From the NCBI RefSeq assembly GCF_000585375.1, contig NZ_KK073874.1, positions 4,526,001 to 4,590,000 on the forward strand: a DNA stretch of 64,000 nucleotides, written 5' to 3'. The position numbers and the translations under genes are program-made. This DNA is from Cryptosporangium arvum DSM 44712. GTDB taxonomy: Bacteria > Actinomycetota > Actinomycetes > Mycobacteriales > Cryptosporangiaceae. This document shows, one piece after another, positions 38,877-48,253 of the stretch; positions within the stretch are counted from its first letter, which is position 1; each line of letters opens with the position of its first letter. The notes under the pieces are model-generated. The model did no database searches, was not told where the DNA came from, and saw only the letters and a list, made by a program, of their open reading frames with translations.

Positions 38877-40208
38877 ATGCGTGGGAACACTCCGCGCCCG
38901 GCGCGGGCCGTGGTGCTCGTCTTTCTCGGGGCGATCGCGGCCGGCACGGCGCTGCTGATGCTGCCCGCGTCCCGGCGCGGCGACGGCGCGGCGCCGTTGC
39001 TGACCGCGTTCTTCTCCGCGACGTCGGCGATCACCACGTCCGGCATGTCGACGGTCGACATCGCCACGTACTGGTCGGGGTTCGGGCACGTTCTGCTCGC
39101 CGTGCTCACCCAGGCCGGCGGGTTCGGGATCACCGCGGCCGCGACGGTCCTCGGGCTGCTCGTCTCGCAGCGCCTGGGGTTGCGCGGCCGGATGATGGCC
39201 GGCGCGGAGACGGGCTCGGGCGTCGCGCACGGCGACGTCCGGCGGGTGCTCGTCCTCGCGGCCGTCGTGATGTTCGCCAGTGAGGCCGTGATGGCGGTGT
39301 TCGTCACCGGGCGGCTCTGGCTCAGCTATCGCGTGGCGTTCCCGTCGGCCCTGCGTGAGGGCCTGTTCAACGCCGTCCAGGCGTTCAACAACTCCGGCTT
39401 CTCGCTCCGCAGCGAGGGCCTCTCCGGGTTCGTCGGCGACTGGTGGATCTGCGTCCCGCTGACGCTCGGGGTGATCGTCGGTGGTCTCGGGGTGCCGGTG
39501 CTCTACGAGATCGCCAAGGAGCTGCGCCGCCCGGCCGCGTGGTCCACCCACACCCGGCTCACGGTGTGGGGATCGCTGGTGCTGCTGGTCGTCGGGTTCG
39601 TCACCGTGCTCGGTTTCGAGTGGAACAACGCGCTGGCCCCGCTCGGCGTCGCCGACAAGGTCCTGGCCTCCTTCGTCCAGGGCACGATCCCTCGCTCCGG
39701 CGGTTTCAACACGCTCGACTACGGGTCGTTCGATCAGGACACCAGCGCGATCGTCACCGGGCTGATGTTCATCGGCGGTGGCAGCGCCAGCACCGCCGGT
39801 GGCATCAAGGTCACCACGTTCTTCCTCCTCGCGTTCGTGATCTGGACCGAGGCGCGGGGCGAGCGCGACGTCGTGGTCGGGCGCAGGCGGATCGCGGAGT
39901 CCACCCAGCGCCAGGCCACGGCGGTCGCGCTCCTCGGGGTCGCCGCGGTCGCCGCCGGCACGCTGCTGCTGCTCCGCCTCACCGCCGACGTGACGTTCGA
40001 CCGGGCGTTGTTCGAGGTCATGGCCGCGTTCAGCACCGCGGGTCTGACCACGGGCCTCACCGCCGAGCTGTCCGGGCCGGGTCAGCTCGTCCTGATCGTG
40101 ATGATGTTCGTCGGCCGGGTCGGTACCGTCGCGGTCGCGTCGGCGCTGGCCCTCAACACCCGCCACCGGCTCTACCGGTACCCGGAGGAAAGGCCCCTCG
40201 TTGGCTGA
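38877..40208 (+). CDS. TrkH/KtrB family potassium uptake channel subunit
   Basis: Potassium translocating subunit of 443 aa in the membrane. Four pore loops can be read: SAITTSGMST, QAFNNSGFSL, IPRSGGFNTLD and FSTAGLTTGL, each with the selectivity-filter Gly. GGGSASTAGGIKVTTF is the conserved region before the last pair of helices. The ATG at 38877 follows GGGCGG. It overlaps the TrkA-type subunit by 8 nt. Together they form a Ktr-type, probably sodium-coupled, uptake system. Confidence 0.95.
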   Translation: MRGNTPRPARAVVLVFLGAIAAGTALLMLPASRRGDGAAPLLTAFFSATSAITTSGMSTVDIATYWSGFGHVLLAVLTQAGGFGITAAATVLGLLVSQRLGLRGRMMAGAETGSGVAHGDVRRVLVLAAVVMFASEAVMAVFVTGRLWLSYRVAFPSALREGLFNAVQAFNNSGFSLRSEGLSGFVGDWWICVPLTLGVIVGGLGVPVLYEIAKELRRPAAWSTHTRLTVWGSLVLLVVGFVTVLGFEWNNALAPLGVADKVLASFVQGTIPRSGGFNTLDYGSFDQDTSAIVTGLMFIGGGSASTAGGIKVTTFFLLAFVIWTEARGERDVVVGRRRIAESTQRQATAVALLGVAAVAAGTLLLLRLTADVTFDRALFEVMAAFSTAGLTTGLTAELSGPGQLVLIVMMFVGRVGTVAVASALALNTRHRLYRYPEERPLVG

Positions 40209-40881
40209 GCGGAAGAAGTCGAAGACCGAGGCCGGCAGCGACAACGTCGTGGTGATCGGCCTGGGCCGGTTCGGTGGCCAGGTCGCCGAGTCGTTGCTGT
40301 TCCTCGGCCACGAGGTGATGGGCGTGGACGAGAACACCAGGATCGTGCAGCAGTGGTCGGACCGGCTCACGCACGTGGTGCAGGCCGACTCGACCGACGA
40401 GGACGCGCTGACCCAGGTCGGGATCCGCGAGTTCTCCCGCGCGGTCGTCGGCATCGGGACCGACATCGAGGCCAGCGTGCTCACCGTGCTCACGCTCAGC
40501 GAGCTGGGCATGCCCGAGATCTGGGCCAAGGCGATCTCGGTCAAGCACGGCAAGATCCTGACGTCGGTCGGCGCGGACCACGTCATCTATCCGGAGGCGA
40601 CGATGGGGGAGCGGGTGGCCCGGCTGATCGCCAGCCGCCTGCTGGACCTCGTCGACCTCGGCGACGGCGACGCGATCGCGACGGTCCGGCCGCCGGAGGA
40701 CGCGATCGGCCGGACGATCACCGACCTCGGCGTCCGCACCACGTACGGCGTGACGATCGTCGGGATCAAGACCCCCGGCGCCGGGATCGAGTGGGCCACC
40801 CCGCAGACCGTCGTGCCGGACGGCTGCGCGCTGATCGTGAGCGGCTCGATCGACCAGGTGCAGCGCTTCGCCACGGCCTAG
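40201..40881 (+). CDS. TrkA/KtrA family potassium channel regulatory subunit
   Basis: Cytoplasmic RCK protein of 226 aa. The N-terminal Rossmann RCK_N domain reads VVVIGLGRFGGQVAESLLFLGHEVMGVDE and binds ATP/ADP or NAD(H); the C-terminal RCK_C domain (about 145-220) has TVRPPEDAIGRTITDLGVRTTYGV. It gates the KtrB-like subunit. The start is a TTG (40201) inside the end of the upstream gene, with AAAGG 7 nt before; a rare start, which should be noted. Confidence 0.93.
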   Translation: MAERKKSKTEAGSDNVVVIGLGRFGGQVAESLLFLGHEVMGVDENTRIVQQWSDRLTHVVQADSTDEDALTQVGIREFSRAVVGIGTDIEASVLTVLTLSELGMPEIWAKAISVKHGKILTSVGADHVIYPEATMGERVARLIASRLLDLVDLGDGDAIATVRPPEDAIGRTITDLGVRTTYGVTIVGIKTPGAGIEWATPQTVVPDGCALIVSGSIDQVQRFATA

Positions 40882-40903
40882 GTGTCCGGCCGGGACAGAA
40901 CAC

Positions 40904-42061
40904 CTAGGAGTAGTCGGGCAGCGTCATCGCCGAGTGCGCCGGGTTGGCGTCGGCCGGGATCTCGCTCAGCTGACGCAGCATCGTGTTGCGCCGTTCCAGC
41001 GTCGCCGCCGTCGACGGGAACATCGTGGCCTCCCCGGCGGTGACCTGCGCCTGGTTCACCTCGACGAAGTCACGCATGGACTTCTCGTACGCGGTGAACG
41101 CCGCCGTGTGGTCGGTGTGCGCGGCCAGCTCTCCGGCCAGCACGTAGGCACCGACCAGCGCCAGGCTCGAGCCCTGCCCGGTCAGGAACGACGGCGCGTA
41201 CGCCGCGTCGCCGACCAGCGCGACCCGCCCCTGCGACCAGCGCGGGAGGTGGATCTGGCTGACCACGTCGAAGAACAGGTCGTCGGAGGCGCGCATCGCG
41301 TCGAGCATGGCGGGGATCTCCCACTCCTGGTCGGTGAAGACCGACTCGATCAGCCGGCGCTGGGCGGCCGGGTCGCGGTGCGCGTCCAGCGGCGGCTCGG
41401 GCAGGCTGAAGTTGAGGAACGCGTGCACGGACGCGGGGGTGTCGCCGACCGCGAAGAGCGCCGCGGCCCGCCCCGGCACGTTCCACATCACGCCCTCGTG
41501 GGAGAGCCCGAGCCGGTTGGGCATGCCGAACCCGGCGAACGAGTACCCGATGTAGCGGTGGTACTGCTCCTCCGGCCCCAGGATCAGCCCCCGGGTGCGC
41601 GAGTGCAGGCCGTCGGCGCCGATGACCAGGTCGAACGTCCGGCGGGCTCCGCTCTCGAACCGCACCTCGCGGTCGTCGATCGCGGCGATCGAGTCGGTGA
41701 AGAGGATCTCGACGTCGTCGCGGATCGTGTCGTAGAGCATCGTCGTGAGGTCGCCGCGCCGGATCTCGAGGTCGGCGTTCTCGCTCTTGGTGAGCGTGAC
41801 CGGGTTGAGCGAGGTCAGCAGGCTCCCGTCCGGGTTGAGGAACGAGATGCGGCGGGTGTCCACGTGGGCGTCGCGTAACCCGGGGAGCAGCCCCATCCGG
41901 TCGACGACACCGAGCGCGGTCCCGCGGATGTCGATCGGGTAGCCGCCGCCGCGCAGCGCGTCGGCCTTCTCGACGATCGTGACGTCGAAGCCGTAGCGGC
42001 GCAGCCAGTAGGCGACGGTGGGTCCGGCGATGCTGGCACCGGACACGAGAACAGATGTCAT
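40904..42061 (-). CDS. FAD-dependent monooxygenase (PHBH/TetX-like)
   Basis: Flavin monooxygenase of 385 aa. Nucleotide-binding start VLVSGASIAGPTVAYWLRRYGFDVTIVEK, the DG motif FDLVIGADGLHSRTR and the second flavin motif GRVALVGDAAYAPSFLTGQGSSLAL identify group A hydroxylases, close to tetracycline- or drug-modifying members. Start ATG 42061 (MTSVLVSG) with GGAG upstream; a TTG 12 nt earlier is rejected. It is divergent from a MarR regulator, with a 13-bp palindrome over its predicted -10, so it is probably derepressed by a phenolic or drug-like ligand. Confidence 0.92.
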   Translation of the reverse strand: MTSVLVSGASIAGPTVAYWLRRYGFDVTIVEKADALRGGGYPIDIRGTALGVVDRMGLLPGLRDAHVDTRRISFLNPDGSLLTSLNPVTLTKSENADLEIRRGDLTTMLYDTIRDDVEILFTDSIAAIDDREVRFESGARRTFDLVIGADGLHSRTRGLILGPEEQYHRYIGYSFAGFGMPNRLGLSHEGVMWNVPGRAAALFAVGDTPASVHAFLNFSLPEPPLDAHRDPAAQRRLIESVFTDQEWEIPAMLDAMRASDDLFFDVVSQIHLPRWSQGRVALVGDAAYAPSFLTGQGSSLALVGAYVLAGELAAHTDHTAAFTAYEKSMRDFVEVNQAQVTAGEATMFPSTAATLERRNTMLRQLSEIPADANPAHSAMTLPDYS

Positions 42062-42073
42062 CGGTTTCTCCAA

Positions 42074-42086
42074 TACCTAAGTTAGG
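42074..42086. promoter_or_regulatory. MarR operator box 1 (ACCTAAGTTAGGT)
   Basis: A 13-bp palindrome with one central base, 13 nt upstream of the monooxygenase ATG. On the minus strand it contains TAACTT, a -10 box for the monooxygenase. Confidence 0.7.
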
Positions 42087-42146
42087 TAAGCTTTCTCGGC
42101 GCAGACCGGGGCCGGCGGCCCCGCGCTGCGACAGGACCAACTATAT

Positions 42147-42159
42147 ACCTAACTTAGGC
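42147..42159. promoter_or_regulatory. MarR operator box 2 (ACCTAACTTAGGC) and marR promoter
   Basis: Same box in reverse orientation with one mismatch, centred 73 bp from box 1. TGCGAC (42127-42132), a 17-nt spacer and TAACTT (42150-42155) make a promoter for the MarR gene, with the -10 inside the box. Confidence 0.7.
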
Positions 42160-42165
42160 ATCTAT

Positions 42166-42648
42166 ATGAGCGACGACGAAGAGTTCGCGGGGGTTTTCGG
42201 CGGCATCACCCGGTTGGGCAACGCGATCCGCCGCGGCCGGCTCGAGGAGCGCGCCATGCAGCGGTCCGGCATCGAGCTCGACCGGCCCGCCCTGACGATC
42301 CTCATCACGCTGCAGACCGCGGACCAGCCGCTGCGCATCGGGGAGATCGCGACCCGCATGCAGGTCGTCGGCCCGCACGTCACCCGGCTCCTTCCCGACC
42401 TGGAGAAACGCGGTCTGGTCCAGCGCGTCGTCGACCCCGACGACCAGCGCGCCCGCCTGATCGCGACGACCGACGAGGGCACCCGCACGGTGCAGCGCTA
42501 CCTCGGCACCGTGCTGGGCTGGATGCGCGAGTCGCTCGCCGACTGGTCCGCCGAGGACCGCGCGACGCTGCTGACCCTGCTGCAACGCTTCGCCGACGAC
42601 TTCGCCGCCCGCGTCGCCCGCCTCGACGACGAGGACGACGCGGGCTAG
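42166..42648 (+). CDS. MarR family transcriptional regulator
   Basis: Winged-helix repressor of 160 aa with LRIGEIATRMQVVGPHVTRLLPDLEKRGLVQRVVDPDDQRARLIATTDEG, the recognition helix and DxR wing typical of MarR. ATG 42166 lies about 4 nt after the predicted transcription start, so the mRNA is nearly leaderless. Two matching 13-bp palindromes over its own and the divergent monooxygenase promoter indicate autorepression and repression of the monooxygenase. Its stop shares CTAG with the convergent kinase gene. Confidence 0.93.
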   Translation: MSDDEEFAGVFGGITRLGNAIRRGRLEERAMQRSGIELDRPALTILITLQTADQPLRIGEIATRMQVVGPHVTRLLPDLEKRGLVQRVVDPDDQRARLIATTDEGTRTVQRYLGTVLGWMRESLADWSAEDRATLLTLLQRFADDFAARVARLDDEDDAG

Positions 42649-45600
42649 CTCACGACCCGGTCGCGGCCGGCCCGTTTGGCCTCGTAGAGCTTGGCGTCGG
42701 CGGCGTCGATGAGGGTGCTCGGCGTCCCGCCGACGGCGACGGTGGCCGAGGCGACCCCGATGCTCACCGTGACGTGCCCGCGCTCGGTGCGCTCGTGCGG
42801 CAGCCGCAGCTCGGCCACCGCGCCCGCCATCCGGAACGCGACCGCGTGCGCTCCCTTGACGTCGGTGTCGGGCATGACGACCGCGAACTCCTCGCCGCCG
42901 TACCGGGCGACCACGTCGGACTGCCGGACCTGCAGTCCGAGCGTGTCGGCGATCGTGCGCAGGCACTCGTCGCCGGCCGGGTGGCCGTAGTGGTCGTTGT
43001 AGAGCTTGAAGAAGTCGATGTCGAGCATCGCGACGGCCAGCGGTTCGCCGGTGCGCCCGGCCCGCGACCACTCGGCGTCGAGCATCTCGGTGAGGCGCCG
43101 CCGGTTCGCGACCCCGGTCAGCGGGTCGGTGAGGCTCAGCTGTTCCAGCCGCCGGTTGGCCTCGGCGAGCTCCTGGGTGCGCTCGGCGACCTTCTGCTCC
43201 AGCGACGTGTAGAGCAGCGCGTTGTCCAGCGACACGGCCAGCTGCCCGGCGATCAGCGTCACCGCGTCCAGCCGGTCGGCCGAGAACGCGCCGGTGCTGA
43301 GCGTGTTGGTCAGCACGAGCACGGCCCACGGCGCGCCCCGGTACTCGATCGGGACGACGAGGAGCGAACACCGCTCCTGGCCGGCGACGTAGGGATCCGA
43401 CCCGAACCGCTCGTCGGTCGTGGCGTCGTCGACGAGCAGCGGCCGGTTGCTCCGCCGGACGTACCGGAACGCGGTGAGCGGAAGGCGGTCCCCGGCCTCG
43501 TCGACCGGGATCCGCGCCCCGTCCGCCCCGAGCACCGCCCAGTCACCGTCGTTGTGCAGCGCGACCTCCACCGTGGTGGCGCCGCTGACCGAGCCGAGCA
43601 CGTCGACGATCCGGCGTCGCAGGCGCTCCAGGTTGGTCTCCGAGCTCAGCGCCCGCGAGGCGCTCAGCACCCCCAGCAGGTCGAGCGCGCCGGACGAGAG
43701 CCGGTTCGACGCCCGCGGGTCCGGCCGGACCGTCCCGGCCAGCTCCGGGAACTCCGCGTCCAGGTGGGCGGTCTTCGCCTGCGCGCCCCAGATCGTGTAC
43801 TCGGCCCGGGCCCGCTCGAGCAGCAGCGCGCCGCCGTAGGGCAGGCCGGTCCGGACGGCGAAGCGCCCGGCCCGCTCCGCGAACCAGGCCCGCTGCCACC
43901 GCGACGTCCCGGCGGCGGCGCGGCGGACCGCCTCGTCGTAGGCCGTCCGGGCGGTCTCCACGTCGCCGCGGACCGCGGCCAGCTCGGCGTCGAGGAAGAC
44001 CGGGAGGTGCGCGAACCGCTGCGGTGCGTCGGCGGCGCGGGCCGCGATCCACGCGCGTTCGGCCGCGAGCTCCGCCCGGTCGCCGCCGTCCCAGATCAGC
44101 GCCAGCGCGCGCAGGAAGTGCGCGTCGAGCATCATCGGCATCCCGGCCAGGTTCGGCAGCGGACCGGTCACCGCGGCGGTGTGGGCCGACAGCGCGTCCG
44201 GGTGCTCGAACAACGCGGCCAGGAACGCCTGGGTGAGGTGGTACCCGACGACCTCGTGGAGGTCGTCGGGCGGTGGCCCGAACGGGGTGTCGTCGCCCCG
44301 GAGCCGGGCGACGAGCGTGTCGTAGTGCTGGACGAATCCGGTGACCTGGTCGTTACCGCTGCGTGCGCCGTAGGCCGTCGCGTCGTTGACCTCGTTCGCG
44401 ACCTCGTGCAGGTTCGGCGCGTGCCCGAGCAGCAGCGTGACCGACACCAGGTAGGTGAACGCCGCGCTCAACAGGTCACCGCAGCGGACCAGCTCGTCGT
44501 GGGCCTCCCGGGCCAGGACGACGTGCGCACGCGGTTCGTCGAACCAGTGTCCGGTGGACATGACGTACAGGAAGCGCGCCTTGGCGGTCCCGGCCTCGTA
44601 GCCGCGGGCCGCACCCACCGCGATCAGCGGCGGCAGCAGCCGCCGGCCGAACCGGTGGTCGCCACGCACGTCGCCCGCGACGACGGTGAGGTCGCCGAGC
44701 GCACCGATCAGCGCGGGCGAGGGGCCGTGCTCGATCCACAGCCGGGCGCACTCCAGCACCAGCCAGTGCATGCGGGACCGATCGAGGAAGTGCGTGGGCG
44801 GGATGAGCCGGTAGGCCAGCGCGCCGATCGCCGCGACCGACGGGTCGTCCGCCTCCGGCCGGTCGGCGTCCGCCTCCGGGCCGCCCGCGGCCAGCCAGGC
44901 GTCGACCCGCTCCAGGCCCGCGGTCACCGCCGGTCCGAGGTCGCCGGGGACGTCGACGCCGAGGGTGCGCAGGTACGCGAATCCCAGCGCCACCGCCTCG
45001 GGGGTCCGGCGCCGGTTGGTCAGGCTGGTGATCTGCACGCAAGTGGCGTCCAGGCGGGCCAGCGGGCTCACGTCGTCCTGGGCCAGTAGCCAGTCGTAGA
45101 CGCGGTCGGCGTCGGCCGGGCGGCCCAGGGCGTACAACGCGGCGTGGCGCTGGGTGGCCAGGTCGACGTCGAGCCCGGCGAGCGACTCGGCGGCCGCCAG
45201 CAGCCGGTCCACGGTCACGTAGTTGCTCGTCGACAGGGCGTGGGCGGCCGCGCGGCGGCACAGCGCCGCGACGTCGGCCCGCTCGGCGGGGTCGGTCAGC
45301 GCGCCGAGCACCGCCAGGTACTGGGCGGCCGCGGCGGCGGTCCACCGGGGCACCGCGGCCAGCCGGCGCGCGACCGCCAGCCGGAACCCGGCGTCGTCGC
45401 GGTGCCCCAGCCGCGCTCTGGTCGCCTGCTGGATCCGGTCGTGCGCGAAGCGGACCGCTCCGGTCGACGGGTCGGCGACCAGCAGCCCGTCCTCCAGCGC
45501 CGGGCGCAGCCGGTCGGTCAGCACCGGCCCGGCCAACCCGGTCGCGTCGGTCAGCAGGTCCGCGTCCACCTCGCCGCCGAGGCAGCCCAGCACCTCCAGG

Positions 45601-47339
45601 ATCGCGGCGGTGTCGTCCGGGAGCCGGTCGAGGTGGGCGGCGACCACGTCGGCCGGCCCGCGCAGGTGCACGCTCCGGCGGACGACGTCCGGGTCCCACG
45701 TCCAGCCCCGCTCGTCGAGTTCCAGCACGCCGTCGCGGCGCAGCAGGTTGATCACCTCGACGGTGTCGAACGGGTTGCCGCCGGTGTACGCGGTGATCTC
45801 GGCGGCCAGATCGCCGACCTCGTCGCGCTCCATCCGGAGCATGTCGGCCAGCAGTTCCCCGACGTCGCCGGGGGCGAGCGTGCGCAGCTCGATCCGGGGC
45901 ACGCCCCGGCTCTGCCACCGGGTCAGCAGCGGGGTGAGCGGATGCGCCTCGTCGACCTCGTCGCTGCGGTAGGCGACCACCACGAACAGCCCCGGGATCG
46001 GCGCGTCGCCGGCCAGCCGGTCGAGCAGCTCCAGCGGCGCCGGCCCGGACCACTGCACGTCGTCGATCACGACGACGACCGGCCGCTGCGGCCGAGCCAC
46101 GGTGCGCAGGATCTCGATCGCGGCGTGGAGGAGCTGGGCCCGGATCGTCGCCGGATCGGTCGATGCCGGCGCGTCCTGCTTGTCGAGCAGCACGCAGAAC
46201 TCCGGGAGCGGCGCGAGGAAGTCGACGGCGCGGCCCAGCCGCTCCCGGAGGAGCTCGCGGACCGGCTCCAGCTCGGCTTCGGGCTGGGCCAGCAGCAGCC
46301 GGCCCACCGCGCGGATCGCCGCCACCGCGCCCCCGGCCGCCGGGTCCAGCCGCAGCTGGTCGAACTTTCCCCCGACGAACCAGCCGCCGGCCGCCGCGAC
46401 GGTGGGCCTCAGCTCGTCGATCAGCCGCGACTTCCCGGCGCCGCACTCCCCGCTGACCAGCAGCAGCGGCGTGTCGCCGGCGGTGAAGGCGTGGCGCAGC
46501 GCGGTCACCTCGGCGGTCCGGCCGATCAGCGTCGACGGCGCGGCCAGCCGCAGCGGGAAGTCCCGCTGGCCGAGCGGGAACCGCGCGCCGGGGTCGTCGA
46601 GGACCCGGCGCAGGTCGAAGAGCAGCCCCCGGGCGCTCTGGTAGCGGCGGTCCGGCTCCTTCTCCAGCAGCCGCAGGACGATCGCCGAGAACGCGGCCGG
46701 CACCGCGGGGTTGCGTCGCGACGGCGGCTCGGGGGTGCGGGTCAGGTGGTCGCGGATCAGCCGCATCGGGTCGCCGGACCCGAACGGCGGCTCGCCGGTG
46801 GCCAGCTCGTACAGCGTCGCGCCGAGGGCGTACAGGTCCGTGCGCTGGTCGATCGGGTTCCCGGTGCGGCCGGACTGCTCGGGCGCCAGGTAGGGGAGCG
46901 ACCCGGTGATCTCGCGCTCGGCGGTGAAGGCCGGGCGCTCCTCGGCGAACGTCGTCGCCAGATCGAAGTCGATGAGCGTCGGCCGGTCCCCGGCCAGCAC
47001 GATGTTCGCCGGGTTGAGGTCCTTGTGGGTGACGCCACGCGCGTGCATCCGCGCGACCGCGTCGGCCAGGCGCGGTGCCAACCGCAGCAGCGTGGGCACG
47101 TCGACCCCACCCAGCGCCTCGCCGCCGTCGTCGTGCAGCTCGAGGTAGCCGCTGGTGTGGCCGGCCAGCTGGGCGACGCCGGGCACACCGACCAGGCGTT
47201 CGAGCACGGCCCGTTCGGTGTCCAGGCGGCGGGCCGCGTCCGCGCCGAAGTACTCCTTGCGGATGACGCCGGAGCCGTCCGGAATCAGGGTACGGGTCAC
47301 CCACGTGCGCTCACTCCGGTAGAGAACCTGCTCCCGCAC
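42645..47339 (-). CDS. Ser/Thr kinase-AAA ATPase-GAF-GGDEF signalling protein
   Basis: Very large cytoplasmic protein, 1564 aa. Domains: Ser/Thr kinase-like (about 5-250; HKDLNPAN with Asp107, then DFD at 124-126 in place of DFG); AAA_16-type STAND ATPase (Walker A GECGAGKS at 297-304, Walker B VVVVIDDVQW); a long helical TPR-like middle (about 600-1190); GAF (about 1220-1390); a coiled coil; and GGDEF (about 1400-1564), with GGEEF at 1481-1485 and an RxxD inhibitory site (RQSD) 5 residues before it. It should therefore make cyclic di-GMP with feedback inhibition. Usually this architecture ends in a histidine kinase. GTG 47339 follows AAGGA. It lies 30 nt after the IclR gene on the same strand. 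Confidence 0.93.
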   Translation of the reverse strand: MREQVLYRSERTWVTRTLIPDGSGVIRKEYFGADAARRLDTERAVLERLVGVPGVAQLAGHTSGYLELHDDGGEALGGVDVPTLLRLAPRLADAVARMHARGVTHKDLNPANIVLAGDRPTLIDFDLATTFAEERPAFTAEREITGSLPYLAPEQSGRTGNPIDQRTDLYALGATLYELATGEPPFGSGDPMRLIRDHLTRTPEPPSRRNPAVPAAFSAIVLRLLEKEPDRRYQSARGLLFDLRRVLDDPGARFPLGQRDFPLRLAAPSTLIGRTAEVTALRHAFTAGDTPLLLVSGECGAGKSRLIDELRPTVAAAGGWFVGGKFDQLRLDPAAGGAVAAIRAVGRLLLAQPEAELEPVRELLRERLGRAVDFLAPLPEFCVLLDKQDAPASTDPATIRAQLLHAAIEILRTVARPQRPVVVVIDDVQWSGPAPLELLDRLAGDAPIPGLFVVVAYRSDEVDEAHPLTPLLTRWQSRGVPRIELRTLAPGDVGELLADMLRMERDEVGDLAAEITAYTGGNPFDTVEVINLLRRDGVLELDERGWTWDPDVVRRSVHLRGPADVVAAHLDRLPDDTAAILEVLGCLGGEVDADLLTDATGLAGPVLTDRLRPALEDGLLVADPSTGAVRFAHDRIQQATRARLGHRDDAGFRLAVARRLAAVPRWTAAAAAQYLAVLGALTDPAERADVAALCRRAAAHALSTSNYVTVDRLLAAAESLAGLDVDLATQRHAALYALGRPADADRVYDWLLAQDDVSPLARLDATCVQITSLTNRRRTPEAVALGFAYLRTLGVDVPGDLGPAVTAGLERVDAWLAAGGPEADADRPEADDPSVAAIGALAYRLIPPTHFLDRSRMHWLVLECARLWIEHGPSPALIGALGDLTVVAGDVRGDHRFGRRLLPPLIAVGAARGYEAGTAKARFLYVMSTGHWFDEPRAHVVLAREAHDELVRCGDLLSAAFTYLVSVTLLLGHAPNLHEVANEVNDATAYGARSGNDQVTGFVQHYDTLVARLRGDDTPFGPPPDDLHEVVGYHLTQAFLAALFEHPDALSAHTAAVTGPLPNLAGMPMMLDAHFLRALALIWDGGDRAELAAERAWIAARAADAPQRFAHLPVFLDAELAAVRGDVETARTAYDEAVRRAAAGTSRWQRAWFAERAGRFAVRTGLPYGGALLLERARAEYTIWGAQAKTAHLDAEFPELAGTVRPDPRASNRLSSGALDLLGVLSASRALSSETNLERLRRRIVDVLGSVSGATTVEVALHNDGDWAVLGADGARIPVDEAGDRLPLTAFRYVRRSNRPLLVDDATTDERFGSDPYVAGQERCSLLVVPIEYRGAPWAVLVLTNTLSTGAFSADRLDAVTLIAGQLAVSLDNALLYTSLEQKVAERTQELAEANRRLEQLSLTDPLTGVANRRRLTEMLDAEWSRAGRTGEPLAVAMLDIDFFKLYNDHYGHPAGDECLRTIADTLGLQVRQSDVVARYGGEEFAVVMPDTDVKGAHAVAFRMAGAVAELRLPHERTERGHVTVSIGVASATVAVGGTPSTLIDAADAKLYEAKRAGRDRVVS

Positions 47340-47369
47340 GTTCCTTTATCGGCGGCCCGACCTGGGGCC

Positions 47370-48149
47370 TTAGCGCATCTCCCCGGCTCCGGCCGGTCGG
47401 CTCACGGCCGTCGAGAGCCGGTGGGCCTCGGCCAGCAGCAGACGCCCGAGCTGGGGCCGCCGGTGCGGCGCGAACCGGTGCGCGACGCCGGTGAGGCTCA
47501 GCGCCCCGACCGGCTCCGACCGCGCGTCGAACACGGCCGCGCCCATGCCCCAGCTGCCTTCGACGATCAGCCCCGGGTTGACCGCGTAGCCGTCCCTGCG
47601 GGTCTCGGCGATCCGGCCGCGGAGCGCGTCGGGCGCGTGCTCCGGGCCGTGGGCGGCGGTGCGGCCGGCGCGCGACAGGTAGCGCTCGACGTCGGGATCG
47701 GGCAGGTAGGCGAGGATCGCCAGACCGGCGGACGCGACGCCGAGCGGGAACCGGATCCCCTCGTGGAGCACGTGGGAGCGGATCGGGAAGCTGCCGTCCT
47801 CGCGGAGCAGGCAGACGGTCTCGTCGCCGCGCCGGACCGAGAAGAACGCGCTCTCGCCGGTCGCGTCGGCGAGCCGGCGCACCGACGGCTGGGCCAGCGC
47901 GGTGACGTCGTAGCGGGCCGCCGCGGCCGTGCCCAGCAGGTACAGCTCCGGCCCGAGCTGCCAGCGACCGGCCGGATCGCGGTCGACCAGGCCCTCGCCG
48001 AGCAGGCCGGAGAGCAGCCGGTGGGCGGTCGGCCGGGCCAGCCCCGTCGCGCGTGCCAGCTCCGAGGTCGTCGCGCCGCCGGGCTCGTGGGTGGAGAGCG
48101 CCCGGAGCACGGCCGCGGCACGCCCCAGCACGTCGATCGGTGCGTTCAC
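47370..48149 (-). CDS. IclR family transcriptional regulator
   Basis: Regulator of 259 aa. The N-terminal winged helix (about 5-65) reads GGATTSELARATGLARPTAHRLLSGLLGEGLV; the C-terminal IclR effector domain has GIRFPLGVASAGLAILAYLP and GSWGMGAAVFDARSEPVGALSLTGVAHR. GTG 48149 is preceded by TAGCGT (48162-48157) with 7 nt between, indicating a leaderless mRNA; a start at 48245 would reach into the divergent gene's promoter. It is divergent from the CoA-transferase operon, its probable target, consistent with IclR control of oxoacid and aromatic catabolism. Confidence 0.92.
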   Translation of the reverse strand: MNAPIDVLGRAAAVLRALSTHEPGGATTSELARATGLARPTAHRLLSGLLGEGLVDRDPAGRWQLGPELYLLGTAAAARYDVTALAQPSVRRLADATGESAFFSVRRGDETVCLLREDGSFPIRSHVLHEGIRFPLGVASAGLAILAYLPDPDVERYLSRAGRTAAHGPEHAPDALRGRIAETRRDGYAVNPGLIVEGSWGMGAAVFDARSEPVGALSLTGVAHRFAPHRRPQLGRLLLAEAHRLSTAVSRPAGAGEMR

Positions 48150-48253
48150 CCAGTGGACGCTACTCGCGCCGGTCGTCCGCTGGCCGGTCTGTTGGCGTTC
48201 GTTCAGCGGCCGACCGTTGACGGCGGGGACGGCGGCGGCGAGCATCTGCGGCC

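Noticed and set aside
48177-48209. IclR operator CCGCTG-N21-CAGCGG in the IclR/CoA-transferase gap
   Set aside because: Six-bp arms far apart in GC-rich DNA are likely by chance.
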